From JAPOVO01 sp965218195 (GTDB lineage Bacteria; Chloroflexota; UBA11872; VXNJ01): DNA of 64,000 nt. The notes beneath the pieces are model-generated. The model saw nothing but the letters and a program-made list of their open reading frames with translations, searched no databases and was not told the DNA's origin. The translations under genes and the position numbers were made by a program. Positions 17,705-26,343 of this stretch are shown here, in pieces. The stretch lies in NCBI GenBank assembly GCA_965218195.1, contig OZ244593.1, positions 1,302,001 through 1,366,000 of the forward strand, in the 5' to 3' direction. Each line of letters begins with the position of its first letter. The first letter of the stretch is position 1.

Positions 17705-20005
17705 TTGAGTAAAGTTCCCGGGCTGGCCGGCAGCCTGTCGCGCAGATCGCTAATTGCGGCAGGCGCGAGTCTTCTTTCCGGCTTGTTCGTATCCGGGATC
17801 GCCCGCGCCGCCGAGCCACCCGACGACGCCTCGATTGCGTCCACCGCTCAGCCGTTTACTTGGTCCGTGGCGTCTTACCCGGAAATACAGGCGATGGCGG
17901 ACAGAATCAGCCACGTCCTTTCGTTCAACGTGAATGAATTCAAAGGGCGGCTCGGCCGGGTCTACGGGATAAACGCGGGCCGGTTGTATCCGCAGGTGTT
18001 CGCGCGCGATTTGGCGACCATTTCCGAATTCATAGGTTATGCGTTCGATCCCGCGTTTCAGCGGACGCCGGTTGAAGAGTTCCTATGGACCCAGGAGATC
18101 TTTGACCGGAACCAGGCGACGCGCGGCGCGGTTGCGGCCACGGTCTCGCCCGCCGGTGAATTGGACAAGGCGACGGCGGTATCCGATGAAGAGACCAGCG
18201 TAATCGAAATCGCCTATCAGCATTTCCGGATGGGCGGCGGCGTCGACTGGCTTGCGACCAGCATCGGGCAGAAGACGGTTCTGAAGCGCCTCAACGATTC
18301 GGTGGAATACGTGCTGAGGTCCCGGCGCGACCGTGAGACCGGGCTGATATTTCGAGCTCATACGTCGGACTGGGGAGACGTAAAGCTGGAGGGCGGGCCG
18401 TTCCCCACCGACCTCTTGCCCGGCGACGCCGTGACCGCTTCGATTTTCGATCAGGCGCTTACTTTCCGGGCTCTCGGTCAACTCGCCGAGATGAACACGG
18501 CCGCCGGAGACGAAGAGACCGCTTCGCAATATTCGTCGGTCCGGGCCGAGATTCGGATTTCGACCAACGAGCATCTGTGGAGCTACTCGCTTGGGCGCTA
18601 CCTGATACACAAGCACCTGTCGCCTCTCGACCACGGGTTTGACGAAAGCGCCATCGTCTCATTTGGCAACGCGGTGGCGGTGCAGACCGGCCTTGCCGAA
18701 GAAGCCCAGGCGCGTTCGATTCTGGACAGGCTGGAGGAAGCGGCCCATCTGGCTGGAACGCGGCGCGCGGGATTGAGTCTTTGGCCGCCTTATCCGGCCG
18801 GCACGTTCAATCATCCCAATATGCGACCGTCCAGCTATCAGAATGGCGGAGTTTGGGACTGGTGGGCCGGAGTGCAGATTCTGGGTGAATTCGAACGCGG
18901 CGCATCCGGGATGGCCTTCGCTCACCTGGTGGAGGCGGCCAGGCACTGGAGCGCGTCGGGCGCAGTTCCGGAGTGGTTTCATCTGCCTACGGGCACTGGC
19001 CAGGGGAGTTCCGAGTTCGGCGGGGCGGCCGGAACGCTGGGAATGGCTGTCGTGCGTGGGCTTTTTGGAATCCGAACGACCGGCCAGACTTACGAAATCG
19101 CCGGCAGGCTGGGTTCACTTTCCGGGCACGCGAGCGTCCGAAATCAGCAATCCGGGGTCAGCGTTTCGTATACGCAGCGCTCGGGAAACGGCTGGATAGC
19201 CATGGACGTCGACGCCGCCGCGCCGGATGGCGGCTCTGTTTCTCTGGTAGTTCCGGGCGACTGGCCTCATGCGGTGGTGCTGGTTGATGACCGCGCCGAT
19301 GCGGCCGGACTGATCGACGTCATGCACGACTCCGTCACGCCGGCGGTACACGTTCCCAACGGGATTCATAGCGTCACGGCGCTTCGGGCCGAAGTTGACT
19401 CTACCGAAAGTTCATGGACGTCGGATTATGGGCGGTTCTTCCCGGTCGATGACGGGCGCGGATACTGGATAACGGACGCCTCGGGTATTCCGCTGTGGAG
19501 CGGTTATTCGGCTCTCGGCGGCGCAACCGCGCTAGGCCCGGCCATTTCGGGGCGTTTTCTCCTGAACGGTCTGGTCTCCCAGGCCGTCAACGCCGCTGTC
19601 TTGCAATGGTCGCCCGAGCAGGCGGTCGTGGTGACGGCCCCAATCTTCAAATTGCTTTCCGAAGCGGGACATGACGACTGGCTTCGGGCGAATCACGGAA
19701 TCCTGGCCGCTGGAGAACCGGATCTCGACATATTGGACCGCGATGCGCTCATCAAGGCCCGTTTTCTTGGAGAAGCAAACTGGCGCCGCATTTTTGGGAT
19801 GCCCGTCGCGTTCGCGGAGTATCCGCACGTAGCCATCTTGCGAGCGGAGAATCAGGCGTTTCAGCGCTGGAAGATCGAGACCGGCTGGGGCGCACGACCG
19901 GGAGATGTGACGACCATGAATACCGGCGCCATCGCCGCCGAGGCGGGATTGATCCCTTCCGCGGCGCTTGTATTAGCCCGAGGAATGCCCGTAAGCGGCT
20001 CGTAG
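17705..20005 (+). CDS. Tat-exported six-hairpin-type glycoside hydrolase with C-terminal surface module
   Basis: The 766-residue product starts at TTG 17705 and opens with a twin-arginine signal (LSRRSLIAAG followed by a hydrophobic stretch and ARAA). Residues ~60-440 look like an (alpha/alpha)6 glycosidase of the glucoamylase/GH15-GH63-like type: FARDLATISEF, HTSDWGDVKLEGGPFPTD, SLWPPYPAG and NGGVWDWWAGVQ. The family cannot be fixed by eye. Residues ~590-760 carry the module shared with the HExxH protein at 7651-9003 (ALGGATALGPAISG, AVLQWSP, IFGMPVAFAEYP, FQRWKIETGWG). It sits between the two membrane-protein cassettes, on the opposite strand, suggesting work on the same surface glycan. Confidence 0.75.
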   Translation: MSKVPGLAGSLSRRSLIAAGASLLSGLFVSGIARAAEPPDDASIASTAQPFTWSVASYPEIQAMADRISHVLSFNVNEFKGRLGRVYGINAGRLYPQVFARDLATISEFIGYAFDPAFQRTPVEEFLWTQEIFDRNQATRGAVAATVSPAGELDKATAVSDEETSVIEIAYQHFRMGGGVDWLATSIGQKTVLKRLNDSVEYVLRSRRDRETGLIFRAHTSDWGDVKLEGGPFPTDLLPGDAVTASIFDQALTFRALGQLAEMNTAAGDEETASQYSSVRAEIRISTNEHLWSYSLGRYLIHKHLSPLDHGFDESAIVSFGNAVAVQTGLAEEAQARSILDRLEEAAHLAGTRRAGLSLWPPYPAGTFNHPNMRPSSYQNGGVWDWWAGVQILGEFERGASGMAFAHLVEAARHWSASGAVPEWFHLPTGTGQGSSEFGGAAGTLGMAVVRGLFGIRTTGQTYEIAGRLGSLSGHASVRNQQSGVSVSYTQRSGNGWIAMDVDAAAPDGGSVSLVVPGDWPHAVVLVDDRADAAGLIDVMHDSVTPAVHVPNGIHSVTALRAEVDSTESSWTSDYGRFFPVDDGRGYWITDASGIPLWSGYSALGGATALGPAISGRFLLNGLVSQAVNAAVLQWSPEQAVVVTAPIFKLLSEAGHDDWLRANHGILAAGEPDLDILDRDALIKARFLGEANWRRIFGMPVAFAEYPHVAILRAENQAFQRWKIETGWGARPGDVTTMNTGAIAAEAGLIPSAALVLARGMPVSGS

Positions 20006-20108
20006 ATCCCCGCGCGGACCGCCCTTGGGTTTATAAAAAAGCCTCGAAGGTGTAGATCTCGCAGATATAATTCCCGCACCCGAAGTCGGGCCAAGGAGCA
20101 CAATTGCG

Positions 20109-21305
20109 ATGGATCGAGCCGTGACGCCGAGTCTCGACTCTATCGACGTAGAGGAAGTTCGGCGCAACTTCGCGAACGTCGACGACATGGTATATCTGAA
20201 TACAGGCACCGAAGGCCTCGCCCCCCGACCGGTTCTGGACAGGCTCGTCGAGTTGACGATCTATTGCGAGACCATGGGACAGGCTTCGATCGAGAGTTCA
20301 CGCGCGTATATCGAAACCGCGCGAGAACGAGTCGCCCAGTTCCTGGGGGTCGAGTCCTCCACAATCGGTTTTGCGGAAAACGCGACTGAGGCGGTGAACT
20401 GGGTGGCGGCGTCGCTCCACTTCAACGTTGGCGACGAGGTGCTGCTGTCGCTAAACGAGCATCCCGCCATGAACTTTCCATGGACGTATCAGCGCAACCT
20501 CGGAAGGATTTCACTCAACTGGTTCGAGATCAGCGTCGACCCGGATGAAACGCTGGCAAACATCCGTGATGGGATTACGCCTCGCACCCGGCTGATCGCG
20601 CTGAGTCACGTCGATCGCCACCAGGGCCGCAGAGTCCCGGCCAAGCGGATTTGCGAGCTGGCGGCGGACGTGGGGATTCTGGTGCTGCTGGACGGCGCAC
20701 AGTCGCTGGGGCAGTTTCCGGTTGACCTCGGCGATCTCGGAGTGGATTTTTACGCCGGAAACGGCCACAAGTGGCTGTGCGGCCCAAAGGGCACCGGGAT
20801 TTTCTATGCAAAGAACGAGCGTCTCCCGCTGCTTACGCAGCGGCACGTGGGCGTCGGGAGCACCGAGACTCCATTCGACTGGGACAGGGCCGGAGGCCCC
20901 ACGCTGAGACCGGCCGCGCGGCGGTTTGAATATGGAACGCGGGACCGCGCCACGTTCGGCGCTTTCGACGCGGCGATCGACTGGATCGAAGGCTTGGGAT
21001 TCGACTCGATTCAATCGCGAATGGCCGCGCTTGCCGCCGTCGCCAGGGATCGAGCGAGGGAACGAGGCTGGCGCGTCTCCAGCCCCGCCTGCTGGGAGAA
21101 CGGCTGCGGTCTGGTTTCGTTCGAAGTGCCGGGAGTGGATGGACTCACCCTGACGAAATATCTGGCCGAGGAGCGAAACACGTGGGTCTCACAGAATTTC
21201 GCCGGCGAGATCCGGGTCTCGACACACTACTTCAACACGGTCGATGAAATCGATCGCGCGTTCGATGAAATGGATTTCTATTTGAAGCAGCGCGGAGCCG
21301 CGTGA
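20109..21305 (+). CDS. Class V PLP-dependent aminotransferase (cysteine desulfurase/isopenicillin-epimerase-like)
   Basis: The 398-residue product is a fold-type I PLP enzyme. It has the N-terminal YLNTGTEGL motif, DGAQSLGQFPVDL with the cofactor-contacting Asp and Gln, and the Schiff-base lysine in NGHKWLCGPKGTG. The C-terminal RVSTHYFNT segment places it in class V with cysteine desulfurase-like and isopenicillin N epimerase-like enzymes. There is no clear catalytic Cys loop of an IscS type, so a desulfurase role is not shown. The ATG at 20109 has AAGGAG at 20093-20098. Its substrate is unknown. Confidence 0.85.
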   Translation: MDRAVTPSLDSIDVEEVRRNFANVDDMVYLNTGTEGLAPRPVLDRLVELTIYCETMGQASIESSRAYIETARERVAQFLGVESSTIGFAENATEAVNWVAASLHFNVGDEVLLSLNEHPAMNFPWTYQRNLGRISLNWFEISVDPDETLANIRDGITPRTRLIALSHVDRHQGRRVPAKRICELAADVGILVLLDGAQSLGQFPVDLGDLGVDFYAGNGHKWLCGPKGTGIFYAKNERLPLLTQRHVGVGSTETPFDWDRAGGPTLRPAARRFEYGTRDRATFGAFDAAIDWIEGLGFDSIQSRMAALAAVARDRARERGWRVSSPACWENGCGLVSFEVPGVDGLTLTKYLAEERNTWVSQNFAGEIRVSTHYFNTVDEIDRAFDEMDFYLKQRGAA

Positions 21306-21371
21306 CCGCCGCGGTCGCGCTCTCGTCCTTCGCATCGCTCTTCGGCCGCTGTCCGGACCTAGCTCAGAGCT

Positions 21372-21788
21372 TTGTTTGACCGAGACAGAAGGTCCGCCAG
21401 CGGGAGCGAGTTCTTCGTTGGGCTCCTCGTGGTGGCGCTGCTCGTGTTCCTGCTCTGGTACTTCCTGCTGCGCCCGCGTGACGTGGAGGTTGCAACGTTT
21501 GGCGTACCCTCGACTATTACGGCAGAGGCGGAGGACAACCTCCAAAAGGCGCTGGAGAAGGTTGGAGTCACTCCCACCGCGGAGCCAACTCCAACACCGA
21601 CGCGGCGGCCGAGGGCCACTCCCAGCCCAACTCCGGTTATCTACACCGTGCAGCCGGGCGATGCGCTTTCGACGATCGCCGACAGATTCGGAGTCCTGGT
21701 GGAGGACATCGTCGAGGCCAACGACATTGCAGACCCGGACGTCCTGGCCGTGGGCCAGGAACTGGAGATTCCCTTATCGGGCGAGTGA
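21372..21788 (+). CDS. Single-pass membrane protein with LysM domain
   Basis: The 138-residue product begins at TTG 21372. One membrane segment lies at about residues 14-33 (FFVGLLVVALLVFLLWYFLL). A Thr/Pro-rich linker follows (PTAEPTPTPTRRPRATPSPTP). A single LysM domain fills the C-terminus (YTVQPGDALSTIADRFG then IVEANDI and LAVGQELEIP). LysM binds GlcNAc-containing glycans such as peptidoglycan. The protein probably sits in the membrane with LysM outside. It follows the aminotransferase by 66 bp and converges with the next cassette. Confidence 0.85.
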   Translation: MFDRDRRSASGSEFFVGLLVVALLVFLLWYFLLRPRDVEVATFGVPSTITAEAEDNLQKALEKVGVTPTAEPTPTPTRRPRATPSPTPVIYTVQPGDALSTIADRFGVLVEDIVEANDIADPDVLAVGQELEIPLSGE

Positions 21789-21854
21789 CCCGCGGCCGCT
21801 GGACGGGAGCGCCGCTCCGGCGCGAGTGGGGTGGAGAAACAAAGCTGCCAGAGT

Positions 21855-24695
21855 CTATCGAGCAGGCGCAGCACCGAGCGCCTCTTCGTAGACGTGATAC
21901 GAAACTTCACCGGTCTCGGAGACTACGATCCTCAGCACGGGAACGTAGGCGACAGCCCGCCATTGGTTCGGCTTGTATTCGTGCCGCAGACGTACGGCCA
22001 GCGTGTATACACCCGGACCCGATTCGGCCTCCGACGCCTGGGCAGGAGTCCACGCGCCCGCGCTGTCCCGAAATGCCATGCTGGGAGCGAGGAAGTCAAC
22101 TTGGTACGTGATGGCAGTTGTTTTCCGACCAGGCCATATCTGACCGGAAAACCACAGGTGGGCGGCCGGAGTGGTACCGTCGGGTAGGAGCTGCGTTGGG
22201 ATATCCCACGGCGGAGTCTCGGTGGCGGTCACTATCCAGTCCTGCCCCGACCACTGGTCAGGCGCACGGTCGTCGAAGGTCGCGGTGAAGGCGATCCGGC
22301 CGTCCGCGGCGCGCACGTCTGACACGCGAACGCTGAAGGGAAACGGCTCAACCGGCGGCGGCCGCATGATCGGATCGACGGCCCCATCGAGCGCGTAGAC
22401 GGCGGTTTCGTCGTTCCGCCAAACCGGCTGCCGCGAGGCGGGAGGAAACATCCAGGGCACGAAATCCAGCGGCATGATAACGAGGTCGGGCGTGTGGTCA
22501 TCGAGCGGCTCGGCTTGCCAGGGCGTTCGCAATTGCAGCGTCTCTGGATCTATGGCGCCGAGCAGCCGGGCATGGGACAGCGCCCGTGCCGTGCGGACGA
22601 CGACTAATCGCCGAGCGCGAACCGCTCCAGACGATAACAGCGGCTGTGCGGTGTGGATCAAAGGCCTCGACTCGGATATCGCGGACAGGAAAACCGTTGT
22701 GGACGCCGGAACAGCCTGTCGCAGCGCCTCGTACGACCCGGGCGCGGGCGGCGCGTCGAGCGTGAGGAACGCGGGCAGCACGCGGTAGAGGCTCTCGGAT
22801 TCGTCGCGGACCAGGAGCTCGAACAGGCGGGGGTCGTCGAGCCGCGCGGCCGCCTCGTCGGGCAAGCTTTCCACCCACGCATCGGGCGCGTGAATGTAGG
22901 CAATGCCGAGCCGCCGGACAGCGGCTGCCTCGAGAAAACGGACGACGTCCCGATATGCGGGTCCTTCCTTTGGGTCGCCGTGCACGAGGCCGGCGAACCC
23001 CGACGCGTTGGGACGGCCCGTGACGTAGGTCATTTGATGCGGATGGGGCGAAAACACACGAGCGCCGGCCGCGGTGTGGTTACGGATGTAAGTTGGAATC
23101 CGGTCAGACGGGCGGTGTTCGAGCACATATCGCCGCTGCTGCGTTGGCTGAGCATTTGCAAGCTCGACCCCGTTGCCGATCGCCAGGCCGAGGCTGCGGA
23201 CGGGCGCAACGATCGTCGGCCAAGCGATCAGGACGACGACCGCGGCGCCCGCGGCATAGCGCCAGGGCGCGGGCCGCAGGCCGGTGAGGCGGAAGCCGAG
23301 CGCGAGCAGCAACGCAAACAGCGCGAAGTTGCGCGCATGGCCTTCCAGGCGAACCAGATCGAACGGAAAAGGCTCGTAGCTCAGCAGCAAGGAGGCAAGC
23401 AGCAGCGCGCCGGTTCCCGCCGCCAGCGCCTGCACTAGACGGTCGCGCCGGGCCAGCAGCACCGCGGCGCCGGCAACGGCCAGCGGGCCAAGGCCAAGGA
23501 TGCCGATTCCGCCCGGAAGCCGGTCGAGCGTGCCTAGCAGCCGCCAGCCCCCGAAGTATTCGTTGCCCTCAAGTGACAGACCGGACGTGACGGAGTCGCC
23601 CAGGATAAAAGTAGAGAAGCTGCCGGCGAGCAGCAGCAGCGCGGCGAGGGCAAGTCCTGAGGCCGACCGAATCACGTCGCTCCGCCGCACGGACCCGGCG
23701 CGTTTGGATTGAATGAGCCAGGCCGCTTCCAGTCCCGCCCACAGAACGAGCGCTATAGGGGCGAGCGTGGACGAAGCGAGACCCAGAAAACCGATCAATG
23801 CGGCAAGCGTAATCACCGAGAGCCACGACCGGCGCCTGGCGCGAGCGCCGTGCACCAGCACCACGAACACCAGCGCGTACGACATGGTGAATGCGGGCTT
23901 CGAGACGTTGGCCAGTACGGAAAAATAGTGCGACTGCTCTGCCCGCCAGTAGATGTCCATCAGGGAGGCGCGGAGTCCGGCGGCCGGGGGTCCGACCGGG
24001 ACAGGCGCCTCCATGACGCTGGCCGGCTCACCGTTCCAGAGGCCCCATGCGGCAGCCGTGAGCAGGAGCGGGGCGATGGCCAGCACGGCGAATGTGGAGG
24101 AGCGTCGCAGGAGCGCCGTGACCACGATCAGGAAGAGGCTCATCCAGGCATAGACGCCCATCAGCTCCATCACGAAGGCCGGGTCGGGTCCGATAGGCGG
24201 CGCCAGCAACCCGCTCAACATGTCGACGCCATAGTGGTAGGGGGCTGGCGTACCCGGATTCCAGGGCAGTTCGGGTGGAAATCCGCCTGCGCGGATCGAT
24301 GCGGACAGCCCCAGGTGAACTGGTATATGAGGTATCCACGTTTGTCGGCTGGCGAGCGCAATCCAGAAGACCGCGAGCGCCGCGATGGCGAAACCCGCCG
24401 CCATCCGCAGCCGCGGTCGAACCGGTTTCGGGGCGCGCCAGACGAGGACGGCGGCCAGCGCCAGCACGAATATCCAGCCCACGACCGCTCCGGCGAGTCC
24501 CGGGATCGCGTACATCGTGAAGTTGACGACGACGCCCCAGATCGCCGGTCCGACGACCAGACCTTGCGCCAGCGCAACGCGGTGGTCGGTCTCTCGCAGC
24601 GCGGCGCGGACGACCACGTAGCCGACGGCGGCGAGCGCGGCGAACTCGGCGAGCAGGAACAGCAACCCAGGGAGTACGGACGGATCAACTGTCAT
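21855..24695 (-). CDS. Family A paralogue 3, large membrane protein
   Basis: This 946-residue family A protein starts MTVDPSVLPGLLF. It has the multi-pass first half, the loop motifs IRAGGFPPELPWNPG and PYHYG, GRPNASGFAGLVH, and the C-terminal beta domain (FTATFDDRAPDQWSGQDW). It starts 10 bp after the family B gene at 24706-26163, mirroring the 13-bp spacing in the first cassette. Part of its 3' end (22045-22230) is nearly identical in DNA to the copy at 10216-13026, so sequence exchange also reaches across cassettes. Confidence 0.75.
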   Translation of the reverse strand: MTVDPSVLPGLLFLLAEFAALAAVGYVVVRAALRETDHRVALAQGLVVGPAIWGVVVNFTMYAIPGLAGAVVGWIFVLALAAVLVWRAPKPVRPRLRMAAGFAIAALAVFWIALASRQTWIPHIPVHLGLSASIRAGGFPPELPWNPGTPAPYHYGVDMLSGLLAPPIGPDPAFVMELMGVYAWMSLFLIVVTALLRRSSTFAVLAIAPLLLTAAAWGLWNGEPASVMEAPVPVGPPAAGLRASLMDIYWRAEQSHYFSVLANVSKPAFTMSYALVFVVLVHGARARRRSWLSVITLAALIGFLGLASSTLAPIALVLWAGLEAAWLIQSKRAGSVRRSDVIRSASGLALAALLLLAGSFSTFILGDSVTSGLSLEGNEYFGGWRLLGTLDRLPGGIGILGLGPLAVAGAAVLLARRDRLVQALAAGTGALLLASLLLSYEPFPFDLVRLEGHARNFALFALLLALGFRLTGLRPAPWRYAAGAAVVVLIAWPTIVAPVRSLGLAIGNGVELANAQPTQQRRYVLEHRPSDRIPTYIRNHTAAGARVFSPHPHQMTYVTGRPNASGFAGLVHGDPKEGPAYRDVVRFLEAAAVRRLGIAYIHAPDAWVESLPDEAAARLDDPRLFELLVRDESESLYRVLPAFLTLDAPPAPGSYEALRQAVPASTTVFLSAISESRPLIHTAQPLLSSGAVRARRLVVVRTARALSHARLLGAIDPETLQLRTPWQAEPLDDHTPDLVIMPLDFVPWMFPPASRQPVWRNDETAVYALDGAVDPIMRPPPVEPFPFSVRVSDVRAADGRIAFTATFDDRAPDQWSGQDWIVTATETPPWDIPTQLLPDGTTPAAHLWFSGQIWPGRKTTAITYQVDFLAPSMAFRDSAGAWTPAQASEAESGPGVYTLAVRLRHEYKPNQWRAVAYVPVLRIVVSETGEVSYHVYEEALGAAPAR

Positions 24696-24705
24696 CGATC
24701 CGGCC

Positions 24706-26163
24706 TCACCAGCGCAAGCCGCGGCGCGGCAGGGCGGCGGTTACGAGCAGAGCCGGGATGAAAGTAAGCAGCGTCATCACAATCGCCACGTCCACAGCCA
24801 GAACGGGCCAGCGCCAGTCGGATGAAAAGATATGCCACATCGCCTGGAGTTTGCCGCGGGTTGGCTCGGGCGCGCCGTAGGCTACGAACTCGATGTTCTG
24901 GTCTGGCCATGTGAGTGCGCCGTCAACCCAGAGCCGTCCGTCCTCGTACCGGTTCGTCTTGGTCGCGCCAACCCGGAGATGGGCCCTGGGTCCAACATCG
25001 GCTATCAGTTGCAAGGCCAGGGGGCGGCCTTCGGCTTCGACAAGAGGCGGGAAATCGATACTCTCCCAGCTGGGATGGTCTCCAACGGGAATCTCCTTAC
25101 GTCCCTCGCGAAGTATGCGGCCGGAGCCTGGAGCCTCCTTCCCCGGTTCCAGAACACGCCATATCAGGATGCCCGAACGGCCCTGAGGGGCGCGACTCGT
25201 AATGCGCAGATCGAAGCGGGCGGGAGGCGCGGGGAGCACACCCAGTTCCTGGACGAGGGAGTGTTTATCGTAGACGATTATGTGAAAGAAGCCTATGTGG
25301 GTGAGGGCGCGCGCGTCGGCGAGCGGCTCTCGCTGAACATCGGCGGCCACAGCGCCGAGCACAACGACGCAGGCAATAGTGGCGGCGGGGGCTGTCAACC
25401 AAACTGCGGGCGTCAACCGGCCGCGGCCGCCGAATATGCCGGCCAGCGGCCCCGGCCCCCACAAGGCGATGCCCGCGCTGAGGCCAATTATCAGGGTCCC
25501 GCCGAACTCAAGTGTCTCTTCGAGCAATCGTGTCAACACGCCAGCCTTGGCGAGCACGAATGTGTTGCCCACTTCATGCACGACAGCCAGCACCCACGCG
25601 GTGAGACCGAGAATTAGCAATGCGCGGACCTCCCTGGCGCGCAGCCCCTTGTGGACGAAGACCACCATCGCGAGGACGAACGCCAGGATCAGCGGACTCG
25701 CAAGCACAGGCCAGAGAGGCCCGTCGTAGGCTGTGCCGAGCACCATCTGCCCCAGGGCGGACATGCCCGCTGCCCCTTTGAACTCAAAAATCTCCTCCCA
25801 GGCCAGAAATGTCGCCGTAACCGCCAGCGCGGTCCAGCCTCCTGTAGCGATCCAGCCGTGAGCCTGTGGAACGGCTCCGCGGCGACTGACGTCCTGAGTT
25901 CTAAGCCTGCCGAAGGATCGAAGGGTGTTCGCAAACGCCAGCAACGCCGCGATTAGCAGGAAGGTCGCGGAGACTGCGTTGGCAAGGTTTCTCTCGACGT
26001 CGGGGTTCAGATGCGGCGGAATGGCTTCGGGCGAAAGCAGGTCCGGAAACGTCAGGCTGACGAGTCGCGGAGCGAAGATCAGCCCCCACCAGAACGCAAC
26101 CGCGCCCAGCAGCAGCACCCGGCCGGTCCACTCCGCCAGCCGCCTGACCGTACTACCCGTCAT
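24706..26163 (-). CDS. Family B paralogue 2, membrane protein with beta domain
   Basis: The 485-residue product is a paralogue of the protein at 13040-14524: the same opening (LAEWTGRVLLLGAVAFWWG), several membrane segments, an extracytoplasmic region with SLVQELGVLPAPPARFDLRI, and a final membrane segment with LPRRGLRW. It lacks the four-residue insertion present in the other copy. A dispersed 'gcctgccgaagg' repeat lies in frame near 25908, encoding SFGRLRTQ, at the same place as in the paralogue, so that insertion came before the cassette duplication. The ATG overlaps the leader stop as ATGA. Function unknown. Confidence 0.75.
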   Translation of the reverse strand: MTGSTVRRLAEWTGRVLLLGAVAFWWGLIFAPRLVSLTFPDLLSPEAIPPHLNPDVERNLANAVSATFLLIAALLAFANTLRSFGRLRTQDVSRRGAVPQAHGWIATGGWTALAVTATFLAWEEIFEFKGAAGMSALGQMVLGTAYDGPLWPVLASPLILAFVLAMVVFVHKGLRAREVRALLILGLTAWVLAVVHEVGNTFVLAKAGVLTRLLEETLEFGGTLIIGLSAGIALWGPGPLAGIFGGRGRLTPAVWLTAPAATIACVVVLGAVAADVQREPLADARALTHIGFFHIIVYDKHSLVQELGVLPAPPARFDLRITSRAPQGRSGILIWRVLEPGKEAPGSGRILREGRKEIPVGDHPSWESIDFPPLVEAEGRPLALQLIADVGPRAHLRVGATKTNRYEDGRLWVDGALTWPDQNIEFVAYGAPEPTRGKLQAMWHIFSSDWRWPVLAVDVAIVMTLLTFIPALLVTAALPRRGLRW

Positions 26164-26219
26164 GCCTCTTTGTGAACCTGATACGAAAGGCCAGTAACTA
26201 CCGACGGATCAACTGTCAT
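26160..26219 (-). CDS. 19-codon leader peptide, copy 2
   Basis: The minus strand from ATG 26219 encodes MTVDPSVVTGLSYQVHKEA and a TGA that overlaps the family B ATG (ATGA). The peptide is residue-for-residue the same as the one at 14521-14580, with at least one silent difference (GTT for GTC at the second of two valines). It combines the N-terminal and C-terminal ends of family A, so it is best read as an in-frame deletion product kept in both cassettes. Confidence 0.7.
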   Translation of the reverse strand: MTVDPSVVTGLSYQVHKEA

Positions 26220-26290
26220 CGACCCGGCCTCCTAGCCGGCGCGCACGTCAACGAGCGATGTTATCGCAAGCGGTCTCGCTCGAATCAGGC
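26220..26290 (-). promoter_or_regulatory. Conserved 5' block, copy 2 of 3
   Basis: The sequence upstream of leader copy 2 matches 14581-14650 and 29149-29221, including 'gttatcgcaagcg' and 'cgaatcaggc'. It is probably the inherited 5' region of the family A gene from which the leader arose. Confidence 0.5.
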
Positions 26291-26343
26291 AAAGAGCGTA
26301 GTTCCGGCGCAGGCAGTTTGGTAACGAGCAAAGCCGCGGGAGT

